Assembly (NCBI RefSeq): GCF_000379125.1
Contig: NZ_KB900626.1
Coordinates: 498,014 to 562,013 of the forward strand
From: Methylosinus sp. LW4
Lineage (GTDB): Bacteria; Pseudomonadota; Alphaproteobacteria; Rhizobiales; Beijerinckiaceae
Length of the DNA: 64,000 nt
Reading direction: 5' to 3'
This document shows, one piece after another, positions 52,414 to 62,398 of the stretch (positions are counted from its first letter, which is position 1; each line of letters begins with the position of its first letter). The notes under the pieces are model-generated. The model searched no databases and was not told where the DNA came from. It saw nothing but the letters and a program-made list of their open reading frames with translations. A program made the position numbers and the translations under genes.

Positions 52414-53375
52414 ACGCCGAGGCCTATCTGGGAGCCGGCGTCGCGCTGTCGCCCTATCGGCGCTTCACCCGCGCCGAATGGGCGAGCCTGCGCGCCGACA
52501 CGCCGCTCACGCTCACGATCGACGATCTGACGCGGCTCAAATCGCTCGACGATCCGATCTCTCTGGAAGAGGTCATAGAGATTTATCTGCCGCTCTCGCG
52601 CCTGCTCGCGCTCTATGTCGCGGCGACGCAAGGGCTGTTCAAGGCGACGCAGCGATTCCTGGGCGCCGAGGACGGCAAGATGCCCTATATCATCGGCGTC
52701 GCCGGCTCGGTCGCCGTGGGCAAATCCACGACCGCGCGCATTCTCAAGGCGTTGCTGTCGCGCTGGCCCAACACGCCGAAGGTCGAGCTCGTCACCACCG
52801 ACGGCTTCCTCTATCCCAACGCCGTGCTCGAGCGCGACGGGCTGATGGACAAGAAGGGCTTTCCCGAGAGCTATGACAATCGCGCGCTGCTGCGCTTTCT
52901 CTCCGATGTGAAGGCCGGCCAGCGCAATGTCGCCGCGCCGGTCTATTCGCATCTCATCTATGATGTGGTGCCGGACGAGTTCTTCTATGTCGACAAGCCC
53001 GACATTCTCATCGTCGAGGGCGTGAACGTCCTGCTCGCCAGCCGTCCGCGCGAGGATGGCCGAGAGATTCCCTTCGTCTCGGATTTCTTCGACTTCTCGG
53101 TCTATCTCCACGCCGAGGAGAATGTGCTCGAGCAATGGTATGTGGAGCGTTTTCAGCGCCTGCGCGAGACGGCCTTCCGCGATCCGCTCTCCTATTTCAA
53201 GAAATACGCCGATCTCGACGATGAGGAGACGATGCGCGTCGCCAAGGATATTTGGACGCGCATCAATCTCGAAAATCTGCGTCGCAACATTTCGCCGACG
53301 CGCCCGCGCGCCAGCCTGGTGCTGACCAAAGGCGCGGACCATCGCATAGAGGAAGTCGCGCTGCGCAAGCTGTGA
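52410..53375 (+). CDS. coaA: Type I pantothenate kinase
   Basis: A 321-residue P-loop kinase, the first committed step of coenzyme A synthesis. Walker A is [15 protein letters not shown], followed by [20 protein letters not shown] and GFPESYD (pantothenate site region) and [11 protein letters not shown]. The C-terminus [24 protein letters not shown] text is typical. Its ATG overlaps the hisE stop, the usual Rhizobiales arrangement. Confidence 0.98.
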   Translation: MNAEAYLGAGVALSPYRRFTRAEWASLRADTPLTLTIDDLTRLKSLDDPISLEEVIEIYLPLSRLLALYVAATQGLFKATQRFLGAEDGKMPYIIGVAGSVAVGKSTTARILKALLSRWPNTPKVELVTTDGFLYPNAVLERDGLMDKKGFPESYDNRALLRFLSDVKAGQRNVAAPVYSHLIYDVVPDEFFYVDKPDILIVEGVNVLLASRPREDGREIPFVSDFFDFSVYLHAEENVLEQWYVERFQRLRETAFRDPLSYFKKYADLDDEETMRVAKDIWTRINLENLRRNISPTRPRASLVLTKGADHRIEEVALRKL

Positions 53376-53410
53376 GCGCGGCGCGACGGCGCGTCCAATT
53401 TATTGCCGAG

Positions 53411-53433
53411 CCGCGCCGCTTCGATCGGCGCGG
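53411..53433. terminator. Hairpin downstream of coaA
   Basis: CCGCGCCG and CGGCGCGG form a perfect eight-base stem around the loop CTTCGAT, 36 bases after the coaA stop. No T-run follows. It may end the his-coaA transcript. Confidence 0.4.
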
Positions 53434-53460
53434 GCCTATTGTCATTGCACAGGAGCGATC

Positions 53461-54312
53461 ATGTCGGAGGCGCCGCATTCGGCGGATTACATTCACGACG
53501 AGCGCTTCGATTGGTGGAGCCGTGATTTTCTCCGCCTGCTGAAGACGCGCGCGATCGGCGACGCCATTGCGACGAGCCTCGCCGATTTCGGCGTTGGCGA
53601 AGGGCATTGGAGCCTCGGCCTTCTCGACGCCTTCGTCGATCTGCGGGAAGTGACGGGCGTCGATCGGGAGCGCGAATGGTGCGCGCGCTCCGCAAAAAAA
53701 TATGCCGAGCGCGCGCCGCATATCGCCTATCGCGCGGTCGAGGCGGATGCGAGCGACACGGGCCTGCCAGACGGCTCGTTCGATATCGTCACCGCGCAGA
53801 CTTTGCTGATGCATAGCCTCGCGCCGGAAAAAATTGTCGCGGAAATGCGTCGCGTGGCGAAGCGAGGCGGAACCATCCTCTGCGTCGAGCCGGTCAATCA
53901 TTTGAATTGGGCGCAGACGCTCGAATTGACCCATTTCCTCGCGCCCGCCGAACGCGCCGCCTTCTATGGCGTTTGGGTCAGATTCGTCGATTTCGTCAAA
54001 TCGCGGAGAGGCGATCAGGATATAGGCTTGCGCTTGCCGACCTTGCTCGCGCGGGCGGGGCTCGAGAATATACGCATGTGGTCGAACGATCGCGTGCGTC
54101 TCGACCCGATCGAGACTTACGACATTGACTTTCTGGAAGAGGAAATGGGCCGCGATTGGGTGAGGGAGGCGCTGGCCGGCGCCGCGATCGATGCCGCCGA
54201 AATCGAGTGCGTGAAGGCGATCGTCGCGAGAATTCGCGCCGAAAAGCCGCGTGAGCTCGACTTCGTGCCGCGCGCGTCGGCGAGCTTCATTTGCGTCGCG
54301 ACTGCGCCGTGA
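53461..54312 (+). CDS. Class I SAM-dependent methyltransferase
   Basis: A 283-residue methyltransferase. EVTGVDREREWCARSAKKYA gives the acidic end of beta-2, VEADASDTGLPDGSFDIVTAQTLLMHS the post-II and motif II region, and EMRRVAKRGGTILCVEPVN motif III. The glycine-rich motif I is weak (DFGVGEGHWSLGLLDAF). It resembles UbiE/COQ5-like small-molecule methyltransferases; substrate unknown. A good AGGAG precedes the ATG. Confidence 0.85.
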   Translation: MSEAPHSADYIHDERFDWWSRDFLRLLKTRAIGDAIATSLADFGVGEGHWSLGLLDAFVDLREVTGVDREREWCARSAKKYAERAPHIAYRAVEADASDTGLPDGSFDIVTAQTLLMHSLAPEKIVAEMRRVAKRGGTILCVEPVNHLNWAQTLELTHFLAPAERAAFYGVWVRFVDFVKSRRGDQDIGLRLPTLLARAGLENIRMWSNDRVRLDPIETYDIDFLEEEMGRDWVREALAGAAIDAAEIECVKAIVARIRAEKPRELDFVPRASASFICVATAP

Positions 54313-54412
54313 CCGCCAGCGACACAGAGCCGGCGCGTTCGTCCCCTATATTCTTCGTCGATTCGAGCGAGACCCTTCCGCCCTTTCCCGATGCTCGAGC
54401 AGGAGAGCAAGA

Positions 54413-54877
54413 ATGACCAGCCGCCTCGATTACGCTCACGCCGCGCCCGAGGGCATGAAGGCGCTCGGCGCCGTGCATTCCTATGTCGGCGCGAGCCTCG
54501 GCAAGGCGCTCGCCGAGCTCGTCTATCTGCGCGTCTCGCAGATCAACGGCTGCGCCTATTGTCTCGATCTGCATACGCGCGCGCTCGTCGCCGAGGGCTT
54601 CACCGTGGACAAGCTCGCGCTGGTCTCGGTGTGGCGCGAGGCGGAGGCATTGTTCAGCGAGCGCGAGCGCGCCGCTCTCGCCTGGGCGGAGACGGTGACG
54701 AAAGTCGCCGAGACCGGCGTCCCCGACGCCGAGTTCGCCGCCGTCTCGACGCAATTCTCCGAGAAGGAGCTCGCTGATCTGACGATCGCGATCGGCGTGA
54801 TGAGCGCCTACAACCGCATCGCCATCGCCTTTCGCGCGACGCCCGCCGCGGTGAAGCGCGCGGCGATCCATGCGTAG
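54413..54877 (+). CDS. AhpD/carboxymuconolactone decarboxylase-family protein
   Basis: A 154-residue alkylhydroperoxidase-like protein with the core VSQINGCAYCLDLHTRA: CxxC at Cys47/Cys50 and His54. ALAWAETVTKVAETGVPDAEF continues the helical fold. It resembles the common short CMD proteins tied to sigma factors or transporters. A second CMD gene is at 5153, but the two are not close in sequence. It overlaps the downstream MFS gene by eight bases. Confidence 0.9.
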   Translation: MTSRLDYAHAAPEGMKALGAVHSYVGASLGKALAELVYLRVSQINGCAYCLDLHTRALVAEGFTVDKLALVSVWREAEALFSERERAALAWAETVTKVAETGVPDAEFAAVSTQFSEKELADLTIAIGVMSAYNRIAIAFRATPAAVKRAAIHA

Positions 54878-56081
54878 CGAGCGGGGGCTCGATTGGGTGA
54901 GCTTTCTGCTCGCCGATGTGCAGAGCGGCGTCGGTCCGTTTCTGGCCATCTATCTGTGGTCGAGCCAACATTGGGACGCCACCCATATCGGCGTCATCAT
55001 GACCATCGCCGGCGCGGCGACAGTGGCCGCGCGCGCCCCTGCCGGCGCGCTGGTCGATTGGACGCGCGGCAAGCGCGGGCTCATCGCGGCGGGCGCGCTG
55101 CTCGTCGCGGCGGGCACTGCGGCGCTCGGCCTCTTCCCCTATTTCTGGCCCGCGGCGGCGGCGCAGACCATCATCGGCGCCTGCGACGCGGTGTTTCCGC
55201 CGGCCATAGCGGCGATCAGCCTCGGCGTCGTCGGCCGCGCGCTCTTCGCCGAGCGCGTCGGCCGCAATGAAGCCTTCAATCATGCCGGCAATGTCGTGAC
55301 GGCGATCGCGGCCGGGCTCGCCGGCTGGCTGATCGCGCCGGTCGCCGTGCTCTGGCTCGTCGTGCTGCTCGCCTGCGCCAGCGCTTTCGCGCTGGTGATG
55401 ATCGACGCGAGCGAGATCGACCATCGCGCCGCGCGCGGTCTCGCGGACGGCGACGACGACCCCGACGATGGCGCGCGGCCGAGCGGGCTGCGCGTGATCT
55501 TCGAATCGCGTCCGCTGCTGATCTTCACCGCGGCGATCACGCTGTTTCATTTCGCCAACGCCGCAATGCTGCCGCTGGTCGGCGAACGTTTGAGCGAGGG
55601 GCGCGAGCAGACCGGCTCGCTGTTCATGGCCGCCTGCATCATCGCCGCTCAGGCGGTGATGATTCCCATGGCCGCTCTCGTCGGCGCCAAGGCCGATCGC
55701 TGGGGCCGCAAGCCGCTGCTGCTCGCCGGCTTCGCCGTGCTGCCGATCCGCGGGCTGCTCTACACATTCTTCGACGATCCGGCCTATCTCGTCTCCATCC
55801 AATTGCTCGATGGCGTCGGCGCGGGCTTGTTCGGCGCTCTGTTCTTCATCGTGATCGACGATCTGACCGAAGGAACGGGCCATTACAGCCTCGCGCTCGG
55901 GGCCTCCGGCGCCTGCTGGGGCGCGGGCGCCGCGCTCAGCAATGTCGTCGCCGGCGCGCTCGTCGACGCCGCCGGTTTCAACGTCGCTTTTCTGTTTCTG
56001 TCCGGCGTCGCGGCGCTCGCTTTTCTGCTGCTCTGGCTCGGCATGCCGGAAAGCGCTAAGCCGGCGCGATCCGCCGCTTGA
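54870..56081 (+). CDS. MFS transporter
   Basis: A 403-residue major facilitator with 12 predicted membrane helices. A loop motif of the family appears as DWTRGKRGLIAAGALLVAAGT after helix 2 and KADRWGRKPLLLAGFAVLPIRG after helix 8 (D-x3-G-R/K). The central loop is Asp-rich (DGDDDPDDGARPSG). It resembles drug or small-molecule exporters. Coupled to the AhpD-like gene, it may export an oxidised or toxic compound. Confidence 0.88.
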   Translation: MRSERGLDWVSFLLADVQSGVGPFLAIYLWSSQHWDATHIGVIMTIAGAATVAARAPAGALVDWTRGKRGLIAAGALLVAAGTAALGLFPYFWPAAAAQTIIGACDAVFPPAIAAISLGVVGRALFAERVGRNEAFNHAGNVVTAIAAGLAGWLIAPVAVLWLVVLLACASAFALVMIDASEIDHRAARGLADGDDDPDDGARPSGLRVIFESRPLLIFTAAITLFHFANAAMLPLVGERLSEGREQTGSLFMAACIIAAQAVMIPMAALVGAKADRWGRKPLLLAGFAVLPIRGLLYTFFDDPAYLVSIQLLDGVGAGLFGALFFIVIDDLTEGTGHYSLALGASGACWGAGAALSNVVAGALVDAAGFNVAFLFLSGVAALAFLLLWLGMPESAKPARSAA

Positions 56082-56095
56082 ACGCGTGAGTCCGA

Positions 56096-57448
56096 ATGGT
56101 CGAAAGAGAACGCTCGCCCTTTGTCGCGGCGCTGCTGACGGTTGCGCTCGTCTTTGGCGGCGCGCTGGCCGCCGCCGCCGGCGTGACGCTGCTCGCCGCG
56201 CTTCCGGCGCTGCTCGCGGGCGGCGCGTCCCCTGCCTGGACGCACGCTATCGCTATCATCATCTTCGCGGCGACCTATTTCGTCATCGCGCTCGGCGAGG
56301 CGCCCGGGCTGCGGCTCGATCGCGCCGGCGCGGCGCTGCTCGGCGCCAGCCTGATGGTCGGGCTCGGCGTGCTGCCGCTGGATGCGGCCTATCGCGCCAT
56401 CGATTTCGACACGATCACGCTTCTACTCGGCATGATGATCGTCGTCGCCAATCTGCGCCTCTCCGGCTTTTTTCGCTTGGCGAGCAATTTCGTCGTCGCG
56501 CGCGCGAAGACGCCGCTCGCTCTGCTCGCCGCCATCGTGCTGGTGACGGGCGCCTTCTCGGCCTTTCTCGTCAATGACGCCATCTGCCTGGTGATGACGC
56601 CTTTGACGCTCGAGCTGACGCGCCGGCTGAAGCGCGATCCGCTGCCCTATCTCCTCGCCGTGCCCATGGCCTCCAATGTCGGCAGCGTGGCGACGATCAC
56701 CGGCAATCCGCAGAACATGATTATCGGCGGCCTGTCGCATATTCCCTATGGCGCCTTCGCCGCGGCGCTGTGGCCGGTCGCCGCATTCGGTCTGCTCGCC
56801 ACTTTCGTGCTGGTGGCGCTGTTCTACCGGGGGGAGTTTCTCACGCGCGAGAGACTGCCCGTCGCGGCGCCTGCGCCGGCGCGGGCGCGCGGATTTCTCG
56901 TCGTCAAATCGGTGGTGGTGACGCTGGCCATGATGGCGCTCTTCTTCGCCGGCCAGCCGGTCGCGAAAGTGGCGATCGTCGGCGGCGCGCTGCTGCTGGT
57001 CACGCGCCATGTGAAGGCGGAGAAGGTCTATCGTGAGATCGACTGGCCGCTTCTCTTGATGTTCGTCGGCCTGTTCATCGTCGTCGAGGGACTCGAGGCC
57101 ACTGTGCTGACGCCGGAGGCCGTCGCCTCCATCGGCCGCTTCGATCTCTCCAACGCCGGCGTTCTGGCGGTGGTTTCCGCTGTCCTCTCCAATCTCGTCA
57201 GCAATGTGCCGGCGGTATTGGCGCTGAAGCCCTTCCTCGCTGGCGCGGCCGATCCGCAGCGCGCCTGGCTCGTCGTCGCCATGGCCTCGACTCTGGCCGG
57301 CAATCTGACGCTCATCGGCTCCGTCGCCAATCTCATCGTCGCCGAGCGCGCTCGCGCGGCGGGCGTCTCCATCGGCTTTTGGGCCTATTTCAAAATCGGC
57401 GCGCCGCTGACGCTGATCACCGTCGCCTTCGGCGCATGGCTTCTGTGA
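56096..57448 (+). CDS. ArsB/NhaD/SLC13-type anion permease
   Basis: A 450-residue ion-transporter-superfamily protein with 11-12 helices and two inverted-repeat signatures: SAFLVNDAICLVMTPLTLEL with MASNVGSVATITGNPQNM, and LSNLVSNVPAVLAL with STLAGNLTLIGSVANLIVAE. These are the Asn/Thr/Gly-rich binding loops of the ArsB/CitM/SLC13 group. Substrate (arsenite, citrate, sulfate or other) cannot be told. No arsR or arsC is adjacent. Confidence 0.88.
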   Translation: MVERERSPFVAALLTVALVFGGALAAAAGVTLLAALPALLAGGASPAWTHAIAIIIFAATYFVIALGEAPGLRLDRAGAALLGASLMVGLGVLPLDAAYRAIDFDTITLLLGMMIVVANLRLSGFFRLASNFVVARAKTPLALLAAIVLVTGAFSAFLVNDAICLVMTPLTLELTRRLKRDPLPYLLAVPMASNVGSVATITGNPQNMIIGGLSHIPYGAFAAALWPVAAFGLLATFVLVALFYRGEFLTRERLPVAAPAPARARGFLVVKSVVVTLAMMALFFAGQPVAKVAIVGGALLLVTRHVKAEKVYREIDWPLLLMFVGLFIVVEGLEATVLTPEAVASIGRFDLSNAGVLAVVSAVLSNLVSNVPAVLALKPFLAGAADPQRAWLVVAMASTLAGNLTLIGSVANLIVAERARAAGVSIGFWAYFKIGAPLTLITVAFGAWLL

Positions 57449-57482
57449 CGCGAGGCAACTTTTCGTCTCGCGCCGCGTTTTT
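57449..57482 (+). terminator. Possible terminator after the anion permease gene
   Basis: CGCGAG and CTCGCG form a six-base stem with a 12-base loop immediately after the stop codon, followed by CCGCG and five T. Plausible but short. Confidence 0.45.
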
Positions 57483-57520
57483 GATGCAAAGAGGGCCGGG
57501 GGCTCATGAGGGAGGTCGAA

Positions 57521-57889
57521 ATGGCGACCGCTATCCCTGAACTTCATATGATCTCGAGCGAGCATATCGTCGGCGCGAAAATCTTCGATCGGAGCGGCAA
57601 GGAGATCGGCGAGATCGATCATCTGATGATCGATCCCATCACCGGCCAGGCGCGCTACGCCATCGTCGATTTCTGCGGCTTCATGTGCCTGCGCAAGGGC
57701 CATCACGCCGTGCCGTGGAAGGCGCTCTGCTACGATCAGGACAGGCGCCGTTATACGACTTCTGTGACGGAGCAGATGCTCGAGAAGGCGCCGGAGTTCG
57801 ACGAGGCGAGCTGGGCCGATCGCGACTGGGAGACGCGCATCCACCAGCATTATGGTGCAGCGCCCTATTGGGAAGGCGCGGCGCGGTAA
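57521..57889 (+). CDS. PRC-barrel domain protein
   Basis: A 122-residue protein with one PRC-barrel (ISSEHIVGAKIFDRSGKEIGEIDHLMIDPITGQARYAIV, quoted in part: VGAKIFDRSGKEIGEI), then VPWKALCYDQDRRRYT. These barrels occur in RimM, photosynthetic reaction centres and stress proteins; this short form is of unknown, possibly photoprotective or general stress, role. ATG 57521 has GGGAGG seven bases upstream; an in-frame ATG at 57506 lacks one. Confidence 0.88.
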   Translation: MATAIPELHMISSEHIVGAKIFDRSGKEIGEIDHLMIDPITGQARYAIVDFCGFMCLRKGHHAVPWKALCYDQDRRRYTTSVTEQMLEKAPEFDEASWADRDWETRIHQHYGAAPYWEGAAR

Positions 57890-57898
57890 CACGTTGTC

Positions 57899-57926
57899 TT
57901 GACATTGTCTGGACGGCGCGTAGATT
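57899..57926 (+). promoter_or_regulatory. Sigma-70-type promoter of the toxin-antitoxin pair
   Basis: TTGACA (57899-57904) and TAGATT (57921-57926) are spaced 16 bases apart. The start codon at 57933 is seven bases after the -10, so the transcript may be nearly leaderless. Direct repeats TTGTCT at 57894-57899 and 57905-57910 (11 bases apart) overlap the -35 and could be the antitoxin operator. Confidence 0.6.
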
Positions 57927-57932
57927 TCTCAC

Positions 57933-58217
57933 ATGGCTGTACGCGGGACGAGAAGCGAGAAGCTGGACCTTCGCCTGAGCAAGGACGCTAAGCGGACTTT
58001 GCAAGCGGCGGCGGCGGTTTCGTGCAAAACGGTGAGCGACTTCGTGCTGGAGAGCGCGTTGAGCGAGGCGGAAGAACGCTTGGCGGATCGTCGCGTTTTC
58101 ACGCTCGACGTCGAAAGCTGGGATGCTTTCGTGGCGGCGCTAGAGGCTCCGCCACGCAGGCATGCCAGGTTGGAGCGTTTGTTTCGCGAGCCGTCTATTT
58201 TCGATCCCAAATCGTGA
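57933..58217 (+). CDS. DUF1778 (TacA-type) antitoxin
   Basis: A 94-residue protein. The N-terminal ribbon-helix-helix reads KLDLRLSKDAKRTLQAAAAVSCKTVSDFVLESAL (core motif only), the DUF1778 signature, and the C-terminal tail (FTLDVESWDAFVAALEAPP) is the toxin-neutralising peptide of TacA-like antitoxins. It binds its own promoter and the GNAT toxin encoded next, with which it overlaps by four bases (GTGA). Confidence 0.93.
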   Translation: MAVRGTRSEKLDLRLSKDAKRTLQAAAAVSCKTVSDFVLESALSEAEERLADRRVFTLDVESWDAFVAALEAPPRRHARLERLFREPSIFDPKS

Positions 58218-58717
58218 CGAGCGGCCCGAGGATCGAAAAGCTCGATCGTACCCATGCCGTCGAGAATTTCACCTGCTGTCGGCCGGAGTTGGATCGTTTC
58301 CTGATTCGTCATGCGCTTCAGGCGCAGCAAGCGGGATCCGCTTTGACCTATGTCGGCTCGATCGATAATCGAATAGTCGGATTTTATTCTTTGGTTGTGG
58401 GAGAGGCGAGGCATGCGGACGCTCCAGAGCGCGTCGTCAAAGGCATGCCTCGGCATCCTATTCCGCTGATGATCCTCGCGCGTCTCGCCACGCATAGCGA
58501 TTGGCGGGGTCGTGGCGTCGGGGCCGGCCTGCTGCTCGACGCTCTTTCGCGGACGTTGCAGGCCGCGGACATAGGCGGCATTCGGGCGCTCGCCGTTCAC
58601 GCGAAGGATGAGACCGCCGCAGGGTTCTATCGGCACTTCGGCTTCTCTCCGTCACCGACCGACGAGCGTCATTTGTTCATGTTGATAAAAGATATTCGCA
58701 TGATATCCGGTGAATGA
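58214..58717 (+). CDS. GNAT-family (TacT-type) acetyltransferase toxin
   Basis: A 167-residue acetyltransferase starting at GTG. The acetyl-CoA site is LATHSDWRGRGVGAGLLLDAL and the C-terminal part has AVHAKDETAAGFYRHFGFSPSP, as in TacT/AtaT toxins that acetylate charged tRNA and stop translation. FTCCRPELDRFLIRHALQAQQAG near the N-terminus is also family-typical. Paired with the DUF1778 gene. Function by homology. Confidence 0.92.
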   Translation: MTSGPRIEKLDRTHAVENFTCCRPELDRFLIRHALQAQQAGSALTYVGSIDNRIVGFYSLVVGEARHADAPERVVKGMPRHPIPLMILARLATHSDWRGRGVGAGLLLDALSRTLQAADIGGIRALAVHAKDETAAGFYRHFGFSPSPTDERHLFMLIKDIRMISGE

Positions 58718-58776
58718 GCCGTCTCCGGCGAATCGGCCACGAGACCAGCATCGTTTTGCTCGCCGGCGCGCTCCCA

Positions 58777-60213
<1,437 letters not shown>

Positions 60214-60315
60214 GGAAGCCCTCGCGACCGTCGGCGCCGCTCGAATGATTCCCGTCGAGCCGCTGCGCTCTCATATGTGGCCGATGCGAGCGCCGGGCGC
60301 CATAGGCGCGGGGCG

Positions 60316-61566
60316 TCAGGGCCGCGTCAGCTGCCGGCGCAGTTCCGCGCGCCCGCGCCGCTCGAAATGCGCGCGGGCGGAAGGATAGCGGCCGCGCGCG
60401 ATCAGAAAGGCGACGTCGGGATTGCGCGCGACATAGGCCTCGGCGTCGAAATTCTCTGGTGTGGCCGGCTGGTCGTGCGGGATCATTTGCACGCGCCCCT
60501 CGTAGCGGCCATAGCGCGCGAAATGCGCGCGGCCGGAGAGAATGCTCCCGCTGCGAACTTTCTCGGCGACATCGGGATTGGCGTAGAGATAGGCGCGCTC
60601 GTCGAAATTCTCGAGCGTCGCGATTTGCGCGAAGCTCGCCTCCGGCGGCAGAATGGGCGAAGGCGCGGCCTCGCGCGGGGTCAGCGGGCGCAGCTCACGC
60701 AAAAAGGCGAGGGCGCGGCGCAAGGCGCGGCCGCCGGACGCCGCCGCTGCCTCCAGCCGCAGCGGCGCCAGGCTCGCTGCGCTGATGCGCGCGCCGCGCC
60801 GATCGGCCTCGGCGGCGATGTCGTAGAAGCGCAGAAAATGCGCATAGCCCCGTGGATCGCGGGCGTAGAGCTGCGAGAGCAGATCGGTCCCCGCCGGCGC
60901 GGCCGCCGCGAGGCGGCGCGAATCCTCCGCCTTGGGGCCGTGGAAATGCACGATAGACGCGTCCCATTCGACGCCCCAATAGGGCTTCCAATGCATGGCG
61001 AGCGGCAGATGGTCCCAGCGCCCGGCGAAATGCGCGTTGAGGACTTCCTGATCGTAATGATGCGGGAGACCGAGAAAATCCCGCGCGCGCTGCATCAGCG
61101 GCTCATATTCGGCGCGCATGGCCGGGACGTTGAGAAGCAGCACGCCCGAGCAGAATTGCGACCACTCATGCGGCTCGTGCTGCGGCGCGGCGGCGAAATA
61201 GCGCGGTCGCATCGGCGACAGCTCGACCCGCCGGGCGAACAGCACGTCGCAATCGGTGTAGAGGACGAATTCGTCCGTCGTCTCGATGAGGGGAATTTCG
61301 AGCCGCAGAAAGGCGCCGGCGGCGATGGAGCGGCTCCAGTCCGGCGTCTCCGGCGTCGCTTCTATGGCCTCGATGAGGCCGGAGCGGCGGCTGTGGATAT
61401 GGACGGGGGCGTCATGGCCGAGAATGGCGCGGAGCCGGTCCGCCTCGCCGTCGAAGACGAGATGCGGCTCGAGCCCCGCTATGTCGATCGCCGTGCGGAC
61501 GGCGACGCGCAAATGCCCGGCGTAGCGGTCGAGAGCCGACGCATTCAGGCAGGAATACCATTTCAT
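60316..61566 (-). CDS. GT8-like glycosyltransferase with two C-terminal NPDV repeats
   Basis: A 416-residue protein. The N-terminal half resembles GT8 enzymes: the DxD motif in VLYTDCDVLF (Asp105, Asp107), FCSGVLLLNVPAM and HHYDQEVLNAHFAGRWDHL with IVHFHGPK. From about residue 310 two repeats of roughly 45 residues follow, NFDERAYLYANPDVAEKV...FARYGRYEGR and NFDAEAYVARNPDVAFLI...FERRGRAELR. This repeat is seen in other surface or glycan proteins; function unknown. Confidence 0.8.
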   Translation of the reverse strand: MKWYSCLNASALDRYAGHLRVAVRTAIDIAGLEPHLVFDGEADRLRAILGHDAPVHIHSRRSGLIEAIEATPETPDWSRSIAAGAFLRLEIPLIETTDEFVLYTDCDVLFARRVELSPMRPRYFAAAPQHEPHEWSQFCSGVLLLNVPAMRAEYEPLMQRARDFLGLPHHYDQEVLNAHFAGRWDHLPLAMHWKPYWGVEWDASIVHFHGPKAEDSRRLAAAAPAGTDLLSQLYARDPRGYAHFLRFYDIAAEADRRGARISAASLAPLRLEAAAASGGRALRRALAFLRELRPLTPREAAPSPILPPEASFAQIATLENFDERAYLYANPDVAEKVRSGSILSGRAHFARYGRYEGRVQMIPHDQPATPENFDAEAYVARNPDVAFLIARGRYPSARAHFERRGRAELRRQLTRP

Positions 61567-61605
61567 CCGAAAGGATTCCCGCGTCGAAGCGTCGGCGCCG
61601 ATGGA

Positions 61606-61971
61606 TCAGGCCGTCTGCGGCAGCGCGGCCTTGGCCTTCTCGACGATGGCCTTGAAGGCCTCCGGCTGGGTGATCGCGAGCTCCGACAGAACCTTGCGGT
61701 CCACGGTGACGCCGGCCTTGGCGAGGCCGTCGATGAAGCGGCTGTAGGTCAGGCCCAGCTCACGCACGGCGGCGTTGAGGCGCTGAATCCACAAAGCGCG
61801 GAAGACGCGCTTCTTGGCCTTGCGGTCGCGCGTCGCATATTGCATCGAGCGGTCGACCGCGGCCTTGGCGGCGCGGATGGTGTTCTTGCGACGGCCATAG
61901 AAGCCTTTGGCGGCATCCAGGGTCTTTTTGTGCTTGGCGTGCGAGGTGACGCCGCGCTTGACGCGAGCCAT
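61606..61971 (-). CDS. rplT: 50S ribosomal protein L20
   Basis: A 121-residue L20: [18 protein letters not shown] at the N-terminus, [19 protein letters not shown] and [20 protein letters not shown]. It binds 23S rRNA and is needed for early 50S assembly. The operon with rpmI is standard; infC is not in the window. Confidence 0.99.
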   Translation of the reverse strand: MARVKRGVTSHAKHKKTLDAAKGFYGRRKNTIRAAKAAVDRSMQYATRDRKAKKRVFRALWIQRLNAAVRELGLTYSRFIDGLAKAGVTVDRKVLSELAITQPEAFKAIVEKAKAALPQTA

Positions 61972-62017
61972 GACATGATCCTTTCAGGAAATCCGAAATC
62001 GGGGGAAGGGGAGAAGC

Positions 62018-62218
62018 TCAGCCGTTGGGCAGGAAATACTTCTTGACGTTGTCGCCGTCCGTCTTGAACAGGACGGAGGTCCCGCGCAGATTTCGGATCT
62101 GCTTGTTGGTGCGCTTGATCATGCCGTGGCGCTTGCCCTTCTGGGCGTAGACCACCTTGCCGGTGCCGGTGATCTTGAAGCGCTTTTTGGCGCCCGATTT
62201 GGTCTTCAGCTTGGGCAT
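62018..62218 (-). CDS. rpmI: 50S ribosomal protein L35
   Basis: A 66-residue L35 with [20 protein letters not shown] and [20 protein letters not shown]. It lies 46 bases before rplT. GGAGAG upstream of the ATG is its ribosome binding site. Confidence 0.99.
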   Translation of the reverse strand: MPKLKTKSGAKKRFKITGTGKVVYAQKGKRHGMIKRTNKQIRNLRGTSVLFKTDGDNVKKYFLPNG

Positions 62219-62249
62219 TTTGCTCTCCTGGGCCGAGGCCCTGTTCTGC

Positions 62250-62324
62250 GCGCCGGTCTCCCGGCGCTTTATTCGCGCGAGCGAAAAGAACCGCCACGGC
62301 AGCCCATCACTGGCCGGGCGGTTC
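62250..62324 (-). terminator. Strong hairpins in the rpmI leader or end of upstream gene
   Basis: On the minus strand GAACCGCC...GGCGGTTC (arms 62317-62324 and 62288-62295) with an inner CGGC/GCCG stem is followed by TTTT (62284-62287), a typical intrinsic terminator. Further on, GCGCCGG/CCGGCGC closes a GAGA loop (62250-62267). Either the first ends the upstream gene, or it is an attenuator in the rpmI-rplT leader. Confidence 0.6.
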
Positions 62325-62398
62325 GGAAGCGCGGCTTATAAGCGGAAAGACAGGGGGATGGCAAGAGCCGCGTCGCTCGGCTCGCATATGGCGCGGGT

